Source of the DNA: JBAXRT01 sp037131065
GTDB lineage: Bacteria; Bacteroidota; Bacteroidia; Bacteroidales; FEN-979
DNA: 56,456 bases
Direction: 5' to 3'
NCBI GenBank assembly: GCA_037131065.1
Contig: JBAXRT010000002.1
Span: 1 to 56,456, forward strand
Shown: positions 6,961-15,306 of the stretch, piece after piece
Position numbering within the stretch: position 1 is the first letter of the stretch
Layout of the letters: each line of letters opens with the position of its first letter
Made by a program: the position numbers and the translations under genes
The notes under the pieces: model-generated
What the model saw: only the letters and a program-made list of their open reading frames with translations
Told to the model about the DNA's origin: nothing
Databases searched by the model: none

Positions 6961-7966
6961 AGCACCGTTGCGACTGGGCCTGGCCGGCGGAGGAACAGAC
7001 GTTGCCCCCTATTCTGAGATTTACGGGGGAAATATCCTGAACGCCACAATCAGCATGTACGCCTGGGCAACCATCCAGCCCAGGAATGATGGACAGATCA
7101 TACTCAACTCACTCGACAGGAAAGAACAATACAGCTTTGCTGCATCGGACCATCTTCCCATCGACGGAAGACTGGATCTTCACAAAGGGATTTACAACAG
7201 GCTTGTCAGGGACTTTATCCATAAGTCTTTCTCGTTTGAACTATCAACTTATGTGGATGCCCCTCCGGGATCTGGCCTTGGGACTTCATCAACCCTGGTG
7301 GTCGCCATTCTCGGAGCCTTTTCCGAGTGGCTCAACCTGCCCCTCGGAGAATACGACCTGGCTCACCTTGCCTTTGAAATTGAAAGGATCGACCTGAAAA
7401 TGGCTGGAGGGAAGCAGGATCAGTATGCTGCTACCTTCGGAGGCGTCAATTTTATGGAGTTTTCAAAGGAGGATAAAGTCATCGTTAATCCGTTAAGGAT
7501 ACGTGAAAAATATCTGGATGAACTTTCACATAACCTGATTCTTTATCATACCGAAACAAGCCGTCTCTCCTCCGAGATCATTGAACAGCAAACACGGAAT
7601 GTGATCGCTGGGAATGAAAAATCCATCGAGGCAATGCATAAACTCAAGGAGCAGGCCGTAATGATGAAAGAGGCACTTCTGAGGGGCGAACTCGACAGGA
7701 TAGGAGAGATCCTCGATTTCGGTTGGAAAAATAAGAAGAACATGGCTGATGGGATCTCAAATAAATTGATCGATGATATTTATTCTACTGCCGTCGGGAA
7801 TGGAGCGACCGGGGGAAAGATATCGGGAGCCGGGGGAGGCGGATTCATCTTCTTCTACTGTCCGGGAAACACAAGATCGAAAGTCATAGAATCCCTGGGA
7901 AAATTTGGTGGCCAGGCAAAAAGATATGAGTTTACTTCAAAAGGTTTATCCACGTGGACGTTTTAG
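6944..7966 (+). CDS. hddA: D-glycero-D-manno-heptose 7-phosphate kinase
   Basis: This 340-residue GHMP kinase adds a phosphate at C1 of heptose 7-phosphate. Motif 1 is APLRLGLAGGGTDVAPY, motif 2 is the ATP-binding PPGSGLGTSSTLV, and motif 3 is KISGAGGGGFIFFY near the C-terminus. The opening SKAPLRLGLAGGGTD and length fit HddA rather than galactokinase or mevalonate kinase. gmhA, hddC and gmhB follow within 3.5 kb, completing the pathway to GDP-heptose. I use the ATG at 6944 because family members begin at this point; an earlier ATG at 6926 is possible. It overlaps the GT4 gene by 17 bases. Confidence 0.92.
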   Translation: MIIRSKAPLRLGLAGGGTDVAPYSEIYGGNILNATISMYAWATIQPRNDGQIILNSLDRKEQYSFAASDHLPIDGRLDLHKGIYNRLVRDFIHKSFSFELSTYVDAPPGSGLGTSSTLVVAILGAFSEWLNLPLGEYDLAHLAFEIERIDLKMAGGKQDQYAATFGGVNFMEFSKEDKVIVNPLRIREKYLDELSHNLILYHTETSRLSSEIIEQQTRNVIAGNEKSIEAMHKLKEQAVMMKEALLRGELDRIGEILDFGWKNKKNMADGISNKLIDDIYSTAVGNGATGGKISGAGGGGFIFFYCPGNTRSKVIESLGKFGGQAKRYEFTSKGLSTWTF

Positions 7967-7969
7967 AAA

Positions 7970-8033
7970 ATTTGAAGATTTGAAGATTTGAAAATGACCT
8001 AATGACTTAATGACCAAATGACAAAAGACAAAA
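7970..8033. repeat. Period-8 degenerate tandem array
   Basis: Eight consecutive 8-base units fill the gap between hddA and the nitroreductase gene: ATTTGAAG, ATTTGAAG, ATTTGAAA, ATGACCTA, ATGACTTA, ATGACCAA, ATGACAAA, AGACAAAA. The word changes midway, from ATTTGAAR to ATGACNNA, while the period of 8 is kept. The array ends four bases before the next start codon. Confidence 0.8.
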
Positions 8034-8037
8034 TAAT

Positions 8038-8562
8038 ATGAGCACTTTCTACGATCTTGCCCAAAAGCGCTACTCTGTAAGAAAATACCTGGATAAACAG
8101 GTTGAGGAGGACAAACTGAAATACATCCTGGAGACAGGACGGATAGCTCCTTCAGCGGCAAATTTCCAGCCCTGGCATGTTATTGTTGTGAGGAGCAAAG
8201 AGACGATCAGGATGCTGGGCGAGGCATATCCGCGTCCCTGGTTTCTCCAGTCCCCGGTGGTGCTCGTTTTCTGCGGTGATCACAAGACAGGATGGAAGCG
8301 GGCCGACGGGAAAGATCACACCGATATTGATATCTCCATCATTGTTGATCATATGACCCTTGCCGCGGCAGAACAGGGACTTGGAACATGCTGGATCTGT
8401 AACTTTGACCTGGTAAAATGCCGCCAGGTACTGGAATTGCCAGTCAATATCGAACCGATCGTCATTCTTCCACTGGGTTATCCCGACGAAACAGGGGTTG
8501 ACCATTCAAGACACCTGGCAAGAAAAAACCTGGAAGATGTTGTTCATTGGGAAAAATTCTGA
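8038..8562 (+). CDS. Nitroreductase-family flavoprotein
   Basis: This 174-residue protein has the nitroreductase fold. The N-terminal FMN-binding RYSVRKYLDKQV is followed by GRIAPSAANFQPWHVIVV, and IIVDHMTLAAAEQGLGTCWI and VILPLGYPDE lie in the C-terminal half. These proteins use FMN and NAD(P)H to reduce quinones, nitro groups or other small acceptors; the substrate is not predictable. It sits inside the heptose-phosphate gene set, between hddA and gmhA. No role for a flavin enzyme is known in that pathway, so it may only share the transcript or may modify a related sugar or lipid. Start chosen at the ATG after the period-8 array. Confidence 0.9.
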   Translation: MSTFYDLAQKRYSVRKYLDKQVEEDKLKYILETGRIAPSAANFQPWHVIVVRSKETIRMLGEAYPRPWFLQSPVVLVFCGDHKTGWKRADGKDHTDIDISIIVDHMTLAAAEQGLGTCWICNFDLVKCRQVLELPVNIEPIVILPLGYPDETGVDHSRHLARKNLEDVVHWEKF

Positions 8563-8593
8563 ACCTGAACTGTTTATTTGAAAAAAATTCATT

Positions 8594-9172
8594 ATGCGCA
8601 TAAAAGAGGCCATCAAACAATCGATCGACGTAAAGAAGTACATCCTTTCAGATCAGGCGCTGATTCAGACAATCAGCGATGTTGCACAGCTCTGTACAGA
8701 GGCTTTCTGTATGGGCAACCGCGTGTTTTTTTGCGGTAATGGCGGGAGTGCGGCCGATGCTCAACACCTGGCAGCAGAGTTGTCGGGCAGGTTCTACTAT
8801 GACAGGCTTCCCTTGCCCGCCGAGGCATTGCATGTGAACACTTCATACCTGACTGCAGTTGCCAATGATTACTCTTTCGACGAGGTTTATGCTAGGCTGC
8901 TGAAGGGCTCGGCACAGGAAGGGGATGTCCTGATATGCCTCTCCACTTCTGGAAATTCGAAGAATGTCCTTAGAGCCCTTGGGGTCGCCCGGGAATTGGG
9001 GGTGATCACAGTCGGGATGACCGGTGAAACGGGAGGCGACATGCGTGAAATGTGTGACTTTCTTATCAACGTTCCATCAGCGGATACCCCGCGTATCCAG
9101 GAATCGCACATCATGATCGGACACATCATCTGTGAAATCGTAGAGTCCTCCCTCTTCCCAAAAGAAGATTAA
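8594..9172 (+). CDS. gmhA: Sedoheptulose 7-phosphate isomerase
   Basis: This 192-residue SIS-domain protein converts sedoheptulose 7-phosphate to D-glycero-D-manno-heptose 7-phosphate, the first step of heptose synthesis. The phosphosugar-binding segments are clear: FFCGNGGSAADAQHLAAEL and CLSTSGNSKNVLRAL. The His in AQHLAAE and the Glu/His near IQESHIMIGH correspond to metal and active-site positions of the family. Length is that of E. coli GmhA (192). Only three bases separate it from hddC, so the two are surely co-transcribed. Confidence 0.95.
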   Translation: MRIKEAIKQSIDVKKYILSDQALIQTISDVAQLCTEAFCMGNRVFFCGNGGSAADAQHLAAELSGRFYYDRLPLPAEALHVNTSYLTAVANDYSFDEVYARLLKGSAQEGDVLICLSTSGNSKNVLRALGVARELGVITVGMTGETGGDMREMCDFLINVPSADTPRIQESHIMIGHIICEIVESSLFPKED

Positions 9173-9175
9173 CCC

Positions 9176-9877
9176 TTGGAAGCGATCATCCTTGCCGGTG
9201 GTTTCGGGACCCGGCTCAAGTCAGTCGTCCGGGATGTTCCGAAATCCATGGCTTTAATTAACAACAGGCCTTTCCTTGAATATCAGCTAGATTACCTCAT
9301 CGGGCAGGGGATCGACAAAGTGATCCTCTCTGTTGGTTATAAGCGGGAGGTGATAATCAGTCATTTTAAAAACCGTTACAGATCCCTTGACATTGATTAT
9401 GCCGTGGAGGAAGAACCGCTGGGTACCGGTGGAGGAATCCGCCTCTCTTTCTTTAACATAAAATCGCCACGGGCGTTCGTTTTAAACGGCGACAGTATTT
9501 TCCGCATCGGCCTTTCTCCTCTCATGGAATTTCATAACCTGAAAAAAGCGGATATTTCCATCGCATTGAGAAAACTTCCGGATACCGGAAGGTTCGGGCG
9601 TGTCACCCTGAACAGGAATCGCCGAATCAGCGGTTTTACTGAAAAAGACCCGGCAGCAGGTAAAGGATTGATCAACAGCGGAGTTTACGTGGTGAATAAA
9701 CATTTCCTGATGGATCCGGACTTCAGGGGAGCCTTTTCCATCGAAAGGGATTGTTTCGAGCGTTACTATCAGTCTGCAAGATTTTTTGGCTATCCGTCCG
9801 AAGGATATTTCCTGGATATCGGTATCCCGGAGGATTATAACAAGGCAAAACATGATTTTGAAGGATTTGGAAATTGA
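9176..9877 (+). CDS. hddC: D-glycero-D-manno-heptose 1-phosphate guanylyltransferase (nucleotidyltransferase)
   Basis: This 233-residue sugar-phosphate nucleotidyltransferase starts with AIILAGGFGTRLKSV, the nucleotide-binding loop. It continues with VPKSMALINNRPFLEYQLDYL and the metal-binding NGDSIF, and ends with GYFLDIGIPEDY. This is the HddC type, which makes GDP-heptose from the 1-phosphate. The GDP choice is inferred from the presence of hddA, since the ADP-heptose route would use a fused HldE. The initiation codon appears to be TTG at 9176, because no ATG precedes the conserved AIILAGG segment. It overlaps gmhB by 26 bases. Confidence 0.9.
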   Translation: MEAIILAGGFGTRLKSVVRDVPKSMALINNRPFLEYQLDYLIGQGIDKVILSVGYKREVIISHFKNRYRSLDIDYAVEEEPLGTGGGIRLSFFNIKSPRAFVLNGDSIFRIGLSPLMEFHNLKKADISIALRKLPDTGRFGRVTLNRNRRISGFTEKDPAAGKGLINSGVYVVNKHFLMDPDFRGAFSIERDCFERYYQSARFFGYPSEGYFLDIGIPEDYNKAKHDFEGFGN

Positions 9878-10406
9878 CAAAGCGTGGACATTGTTCCTTG
9901 ACCGGGATGGCGTAATAAATAAACGGCTCATAGGGGATTATATCAAAACCTGGGATCAGTTTGAGTTCATTCCCGGGGTTCCTGAGGCAATGAAAATTTT
10001 CGGATCGCTTTTTGGCAAGATCATCGTCGTTACCAATCAGCAGGGAGTCGGTAAAAATATGATGACTGAGGAAGATTTGCTTGCCATTCATGCGAAGATG
10101 AATGAAGCGATTACAGATGCCGGCGGAAGAGTGGATAAAGTCTATTTCAGCCCTCATCTTGAAAACGAGGGATCGTTCCTGAGAAAGCCGGGGATAGGCA
10201 TGGCACTGAAGGCCAGGCGTGATTTTCCCGGTATCATATTGAAAAAATCGGTCATGGTAGGAGATTCAAAATCGGATATGATCTTCGGACACAGGTGTAA
10301 CATGAAAACGGTTTTTATTGCCGGGGATAAAATGGTGCTCAGGCAAAACCATAAGATCATCGACTTTTCTTTTCCAAACCTCCTTTCATTCGCCCAGACT
10401 TTATGA
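9852..10406 (+). CDS. gmhB: D-glycero-D-manno-heptose 1,7-bisphosphate 7-phosphatase
   Basis: This 184-residue HAD phosphatase removes the 7-phosphate. The motifs are in order: LFLDRDGVIN (nucleophile and acid Asp), VVTNQQGVGK, RKPGIGM and MVGDSKSDMIFG. In E. coli GmhB the loop before RKP holds Cys and His residues that bind zinc; here it reads YFSPHLENEGSFLRKP and has no Cys, so the zinc site is absent. The start is the ATG at 9852, since further upstream the frame only overlaps hddC. Its stop overlaps the start of the symporter gene by four bases (ATGA). Confidence 0.92.
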   Translation: MILKDLEIDKAWTLFLDRDGVINKRLIGDYIKTWDQFEFIPGVPEAMKIFGSLFGKIIVVTNQQGVGKNMMTEEDLLAIHAKMNEAITDAGGRVDKVYFSPHLENEGSFLRKPGIGMALKARRDFPGIILKKSVMVGDSKSDMIFGHRCNMKTVFIAGDKMVLRQNHKIIDFSFPNLLSFAQTL

Positions 10407-11854
10407 GTCCATCCCTGATTTTTATCTGTTTCCTGCTTTACACCCTGCTGTTATTTCTTATCACCTGGATTACTGCCAGGAGAGCCACCAACAGGGCTTT
10501 TTTCATCGGGAATAAAAATTCCCCCTGGTACGTGGTCGCCTACGGCATGATCGGCGCATCACTTTCGGGGGTAACTTTTATGTCGGTTCCAGGATGGGTC
10601 GGAGCCACCCAGTTCTCATACATGATGGTTGTTGTGGGATACCTTTTCGGATATTTTGTCATTGCCACGGTTCTGATGCCCATGTACTACAAACTGAACC
10701 TGACCTCCATATACTCCTACCTTGAAACACGGTTCGGGTTCTGGTCTTATAAAACAGGATCTTTCTATTTCTTATTATCCCGAACGATCGGGGCCTCGTT
10801 CAGAATGTTCCTGGTAGTAAATGTGCTCCAGGTCTTTGTCTTCGATGCCTGGCATATTCCTTTTTCTGTTACCGTCATGATCTTTATTTTACTGATACTT
10901 CTCTATACGTTCAAGGGAGGGATCAAGACCATCATCTGGACCGACACGGTGCAGACCACCTTCATGCTTGCCTCCCTGATCCTCTCCATTATCCTGATCA
11001 TCCGCGTCATGGGAACTGACTTTGGAAGTATGTTCACCCAGGTTATCGAGGGACCATTTTCAAAAATGGTCTTTACCGAGTGGACCGACAAGAGGTTTAT
11101 CCTCAAGCAACTGCTGAGCGGCGCTTTCATTGCCATTGTAATGACAGGTCTTGACCAGGAAATGATGCAGAAGAACCTGAGTTGCAGGTCGCTCAGGGAT
11201 GCACAGAAAAATATGTTTTCATTCAGTATTTCACTGGTCTTCGCCAATTTTCTGTTTCTGTTTCTCGGTGCGATCTTGTATATTTATGTCAATAACCAGG
11301 GTATCCCGGTTCCCGGACGATCGGATGATCTTTTCCCGATGGTTGCCATCAATTATCTGAGCCCGGTTGCCGGCATTGTTTTTCTGATTGGACTGATCTC
11401 GGCAGCCTACCCGAGTGCCGACGGAGCACTCACCTCCCTGACAACCGCATTCTCCATCGATTTTCTGGGGATTAACAAAAGGCAGGACCTGACGGAGAAA
11501 CAGAAGGAGAGGATACGGTATCTGGTTCATTTTTCTTTCGCGGTTATCCTCCTGCTGGTGATCATCGTCTTTAGAACGATCAACGACAGGGCGGTAATCG
11601 ACAAACTCTTTACCGTCGCAGGTTATACCTATGGGCCTTTACTGGGTCTCTTCAGCTTCGGACTCTTTACTCGGTTTAAAGTCAGGGATAAGGCTGTCCC
11701 CTGGATTGCCCTGGTTTCACCAGTGATCTGCTATTTTCTGAGTGACTTCTCAGTTGTTTTGTTTAATGGTTATAAATTTGGTTTTGAACTGCTGATTGTA
11801 AACGGATTGATTACATTTGCAGGTCTGCTGATCTTCAGGAATCCGAAGCCGTAA
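10403..11854 (+). CDS. Sodium:solute symporter (SSS family)
   Basis: This 483-residue inner-membrane protein has about 13 hydrophobic helices. It carries SSS-family segments such as MIGASLSGVTFMSVPGWVG and TFKGGIKTIIWTDTVQT, and the region ISAAYPSADGALTSLTTAF, which corresponds to the signature with sodium-site Ser/Thr residues. The family imports sugars, proline, pantothenate, myo-inositol and similar solutes with sodium; the substrate here is unknown. It is translationally coupled to gmhB, so it is regulated with the heptose genes, but whether it moves a related sugar is speculation. Confidence 0.9.
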   Translation: MSPSLIFICFLLYTLLLFLITWITARRATNRAFFIGNKNSPWYVVAYGMIGASLSGVTFMSVPGWVGATQFSYMMVVVGYLFGYFVIATVLMPMYYKLNLTSIYSYLETRFGFWSYKTGSFYFLLSRTIGASFRMFLVVNVLQVFVFDAWHIPFSVTVMIFILLILLYTFKGGIKTIIWTDTVQTTFMLASLILSIILIIRVMGTDFGSMFTQVIEGPFSKMVFTEWTDKRFILKQLLSGAFIAIVMTGLDQEMMQKNLSCRSLRDAQKNMFSFSISLVFANFLFLFLGAILYIYVNNQGIPVPGRSDDLFPMVAINYLSPVAGIVFLIGLISAAYPSADGALTSLTTAFSIDFLGINKRQDLTEKQKERIRYLVHFSFAVILLLVIIVFRTINDRAVIDKLFTVAGYTYGPLLGLFSFGLFTRFKVRDKAVPWIALVSPVICYFLSDFSVVLFNGYKFGFELLIVNGLITFAGLLIFRNPKP

Positions 11855-11911
11855 ACATGTTTTGCCGGCCGGTCCATGAGATAAGGAATTAATACAAAAA
11901 GAACAAAGGAA

Positions 11912-14101
11912 ATGGATAATCTACGGTTTAAGGCTCTTGAGATTGCCATGCTGAGGCAACGGAAAGCCGTTCAGTTTCCAGACACTAAAGCTTCCGAATA
12001 CTTTGGCGAATTGACATTCAACAAAGTAGCCATGAGAGAATACCTCACGGAAGAGGCGTACCAGCAGGTTATGAATTCCATTGAAAAGGGTGAGAAAATT
12101 GACCGGAAGATCGCTGACCAGGTTGCTGCAGGCATCAAGGCATGGGCAATCAGCCGGGGTGCCACCCATTATACCCACTGGTTCCTTCCGCTCACCGGAG
12201 CTACAGCTGAAAAGCATGATGCATTTGTGGACCCGATCGAAGGAGGGAAGGGGATTGAAAAATTCAGGGGGATTGAACTCTCCCAGCAGGAGCCGGATGC
12301 ATCGAGTTTCCCAAGCGGAGGCATCAGGAGTACCTTTGAGGCAAGAGGATATACAGCATGGGATCCTACGTCGCCGGCGTTTATCATGGACAGGACACTG
12401 TGTATTCCATCTGTTTTTGTTTCTTACACCGGGGAGGCTCTTGATTTTAAAACACCCCTGCTTAAAGCATTGTATGCCATAGATAAAGCCGCAGTAGATG
12501 TCTGCCAGTATTTTGATAAGGACATATCGAAAGTCTTTGCCACGCTCGGATGGGAGCAGGAGTACTTCCTGGTCGACGCTGCCCTTTGCCAGGCCAGACC
12601 CGACCTGGTCCTTACGGGGAGGACACTCTTCGGTCATTCGTCTGCCAAGGATCAGCAGCTGGAAGATCACTATTTTGGTACGATACCTCAGCGTGTCATG
12701 GGTTTTATGCAGGAATTCGAGCTGGAGGCACACCGCCTGGGAATCCCGGTCAAGACCCGTCACAATGAAGTCGCCCCCAACCAGTTTGAATGTGCCCCTG
12801 TATTCGAGGAGGCCAACCTCTCCATCGATCATAACCAGCTGCTTATGCACATCCTTGATAAGGTCGCCAAACGTCACGATTTCTCCTTACTTCTTCATGA
12901 GAAGCCTTACAGCGGTGTGAATGGTTCAGGCAAACATAACAACTGGTCGCTGGCCACAAATACAAAGGAAAACTTGCTCTCACCGGGAAAAACCCCGGCA
13001 TCAAACCTGAGGTTCCTGACCTTCCTTGTAAACATCATCAAGGCGGTTCACAACAATGCCGACCTTATCAGGGCAATCATAGCCTCCCCGGGGAACGATC
13101 ATCGCCTTGGTGCGAACGAAGCGCCACCGGCCATCATCTCCGTCTTCATCGGTACTCAGCTGACGAAAATGCTTGATACCATTGAAAAAGCAGGTAAAAG
13201 CATAAAGATCAGCACCGATAACAATACCGGCCTTCTCAAGGATTTTCCGAAGATACCGGAGATCCTGCTTGATAATACCGACCGTAACCGTACTTCGCCT
13301 TTCGCTTTTACCGGGAACAAATTTGAATTCAGGGCCGTCGGATCCTCGCAGTCCTGCGCTCCACCGATGACGGTGCTTAATATGATCGTTGCAGACCAGC
13401 TGGTTAATTTCAAGATGGATGTCGACCATCTGATCGCCAGGAAGGTGAGGAAGGAGAATGCCATCGTTCAGGTTCTCCAGCAATACATCAGGGAATCCAA
13501 AAAAATCCGTTTCGAAGGAAACAATTACAGCCATGAATGGCTGAAGGAAGCAGGCAAACGCGGATTGTCGAACCTTGCAACAACACCGGATGCATTAAAG
13601 GCTATGCTGAATAAAGAATCGGTAGATATTTTCAAAAGAACCCGTGTACTGACTGAACGGGAAGTCAAGGCAAGGCATGAGATCAGGCTTGAGAATTATA
13701 CCAAGAAGATACAGATTGAATCCAGGATCCTGGGCGATCTCGCCGGGAACCATATCATCCCGATTGCCATCAAATACCAGAATACACTGATAGAGAATGT
13801 GAAGGGACTGAAGCAGGTCCTTGACCTGAAGACATATGGCAAGCTGTCGCAGAACCAGATGGAGATGATAACCGAGATCTCGGAACATGTTGACAAGATC
13901 AAGACATTCATCAATGAGATGACGGATGCGAGAAAAGCCGCCAACCGCATCCATGAACCGGAAGAAAAGGCGCAGGCCTATTGCAGGAACGTCCTTCCTT
14001 ACTTCGACAAGATCAGGTATCATTCCGACAAGCTTGAACTCCTGGTTGATGATGAACTCTGGCCCCTCCCGAAGTACAGGGAACTTCTGTTTATGAAATA
14101 G
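11912..14101 (+). CDS. glnN: Glutamine synthetase type III
   Basis: This 729-residue protein is the large type III (GSIII/GlnN) form, which makes glutamine from glutamate, ammonia and ATP in the cytosol. Family-specific stretches are FASLGWEQEYF-like (here FATLGWEQEYFLVD), TRHNEVAPNQFECAPVFEEAN and GSGKHNNWSLATN, which supply metal and substrate ligands. The C-terminal about 180 residues are the helical extension of GSIII. Length matches Bacteroides GSIII (about 729). It stands after the symporter with a 57-base gap; a GGAAATGG start context is seen (ATG at 11912). No PII or transporter gene is adjacent. Confidence 0.96.
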   Translation: MDNLRFKALEIAMLRQRKAVQFPDTKASEYFGELTFNKVAMREYLTEEAYQQVMNSIEKGEKIDRKIADQVAAGIKAWAISRGATHYTHWFLPLTGATAEKHDAFVDPIEGGKGIEKFRGIELSQQEPDASSFPSGGIRSTFEARGYTAWDPTSPAFIMDRTLCIPSVFVSYTGEALDFKTPLLKALYAIDKAAVDVCQYFDKDISKVFATLGWEQEYFLVDAALCQARPDLVLTGRTLFGHSSAKDQQLEDHYFGTIPQRVMGFMQEFELEAHRLGIPVKTRHNEVAPNQFECAPVFEEANLSIDHNQLLMHILDKVAKRHDFSLLLHEKPYSGVNGSGKHNNWSLATNTKENLLSPGKTPASNLRFLTFLVNIIKAVHNNADLIRAIIASPGNDHRLGANEAPPAIISVFIGTQLTKMLDTIEKAGKSIKISTDNNTGLLKDFPKIPEILLDNTDRNRTSPFAFTGNKFEFRAVGSSQSCAPPMTVLNMIVADQLVNFKMDVDHLIARKVRKENAIVQVLQQYIRESKKIRFEGNNYSHEWLKEAGKRGLSNLATTPDALKAMLNKESVDIFKRTRVLTEREVKARHEIRLENYTKKIQIESRILGDLAGNHIIPIAIKYQNTLIENVKGLKQVLDLKTYGKLSQNQMEMITEISEHVDKIKTFINEMTDARKAANRIHEPEEKAQAYCRNVLPYFDKIRYHSDKLELLVDDELWPLPKYRELLFMK

Positions 14102-14126
14102 TGATCAAACCGTAAAACGACTTTAT

Positions 14127-15305
14127 ATGAAAAAACATTTTTTTGCACTTTCATCTGTTTTGTTCTTTTTTTCGATAGCTGCAAGTGCCCAGATTAATGT
14201 CTTTCGTGTAGATAATAATGCAATGCCCCAGACCGGCGAAGGCTGTTTCTACTCACTGCCCAGGACCGTTGTGAAAATTGAGGTCCGGGTCGACCGGATT
14301 GAGAACTACAAGGGACCCTATGCAGATTATGCACTCAGGTATCTCGGGCTGAAGAATGTGGTGCTATCGAACTCGGTGGAATACAAGGTCAGCAATATTT
14401 CCATCACGACCTACCCGGAGCCGGACCCGGACCAATACTATTTTATTGAATTAGGGGAGAAGATCTCCAAAGGAGAGAAGGCTGCGATACTCTCACTTAA
14501 TAGCGCAGGACTTATCCAGGGTACTATCCCCGATGCTACTGACAGCGTCGGAAAGGTATCCTCTGTTACCAGGCATGGTGATCAGCAGACGGAATCCACG
14601 GATGCCTTCGGCGAGTTGTTTAAGTATTCAGCCGATGTCAGTGTATTCGAAAAGGTTGATACTATTATCAAAAAGATCAATATTGATACGATGACCCTCG
14701 AGCGGCAATATCTGAAGAGGACCATGGTTGAGAAGTCGCCGGAACAGAAGGCCAAAGAGGCCGCCGATTTTATTTCCAAGATCAAGGACAGCCGCTTCAA
14801 TCTTCTCATCGGTTACCAGGAGGTGAACTACAACAAGGAGACCCTTGAGTACATGGATGCACAGCTAAAGCAGATGGAGAAAGAGTATCTGAAGCTCTTT
14901 ACAGGGATTTCGCTCCACAAGACTCTTACCTTCAGTTTTAAATACATTCCCATTCCGAACCAGATCAATACCGAGATCCCCGTTTTTAAGTTCCTTAAAA
15001 CCAAGGGTGTAATTGATCTTGACGAACTGGGTGGCAAGGTGATCACCATCAAGGTTCAACGGGTCGGAAACACGACCATGGTGGCAAGTTATCTGAAACG
15101 GGCCGAGAAAGAGACCAAGTTACATGGGTTTTATTACCGGATCCCAGAACTTGCCAGGGTAACTGTAAAACTGGATGAATTTACCCAGGAAGAGACTCAG
15201 TGTCTGATTGACCAGCTGGGACTGGTGACCTTCCTGCCGGCCAACAAATGGAAAGTACGGTTCCATGAGGAGACGGGAGGAATCAAAGGACTTCAGATAG
15301 ATTAG
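14127..15305 (+). CDS. DUF4831 family exported protein
   Basis: This 392-residue protein has a signal peptide (about 1-21, ending AASAQ) and then the DUF4831 hallmark: GCFYSLPRTVVKIEVRVDR and YADYALRYLGLKNV. DUF4831 is a Bacteroidetes-restricted family of unknown function. Most of the mature protein alternates beta and helical segments, and it has no lipobox or sorting domain, so it is probably periplasmic. The stop lies one base before the stop of the convergent kdsA gene. Function is not known, and the neighbours do not suggest one. Confidence 0.85.
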   Translation: MKKHFFALSSVLFFFSIAASAQINVFRVDNNAMPQTGEGCFYSLPRTVVKIEVRVDRIENYKGPYADYALRYLGLKNVVLSNSVEYKVSNISITTYPEPDPDQYYFIELGEKISKGEKAAILSLNSAGLIQGTIPDATDSVGKVSSVTRHGDQQTESTDAFGELFKYSADVSVFEKVDTIIKKINIDTMTLERQYLKRTMVEKSPEQKAKEAADFISKIKDSRFNLLIGYQEVNYNKETLEYMDAQLKQMEKEYLKLFTGISLHKTLTFSFKYIPIPNQINTEIPVFKFLKTKGVIDLDELGGKVITIKVQRVGNTTMVASYLKRAEKETKLHGFYYRIPELARVTVKLDEFTQEETQCLIDQLGLVTFLPANKWKVRFHEETGGIKGLQID

Positions 15306-15306
15306 A

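Noticed and set aside
11921..12877. 318-residue minus-strand frame opposite glnN
   Set aside because: glnN is clear on the plus strand, and the reverse frame has no known motif; it is a codon-usage shadow.
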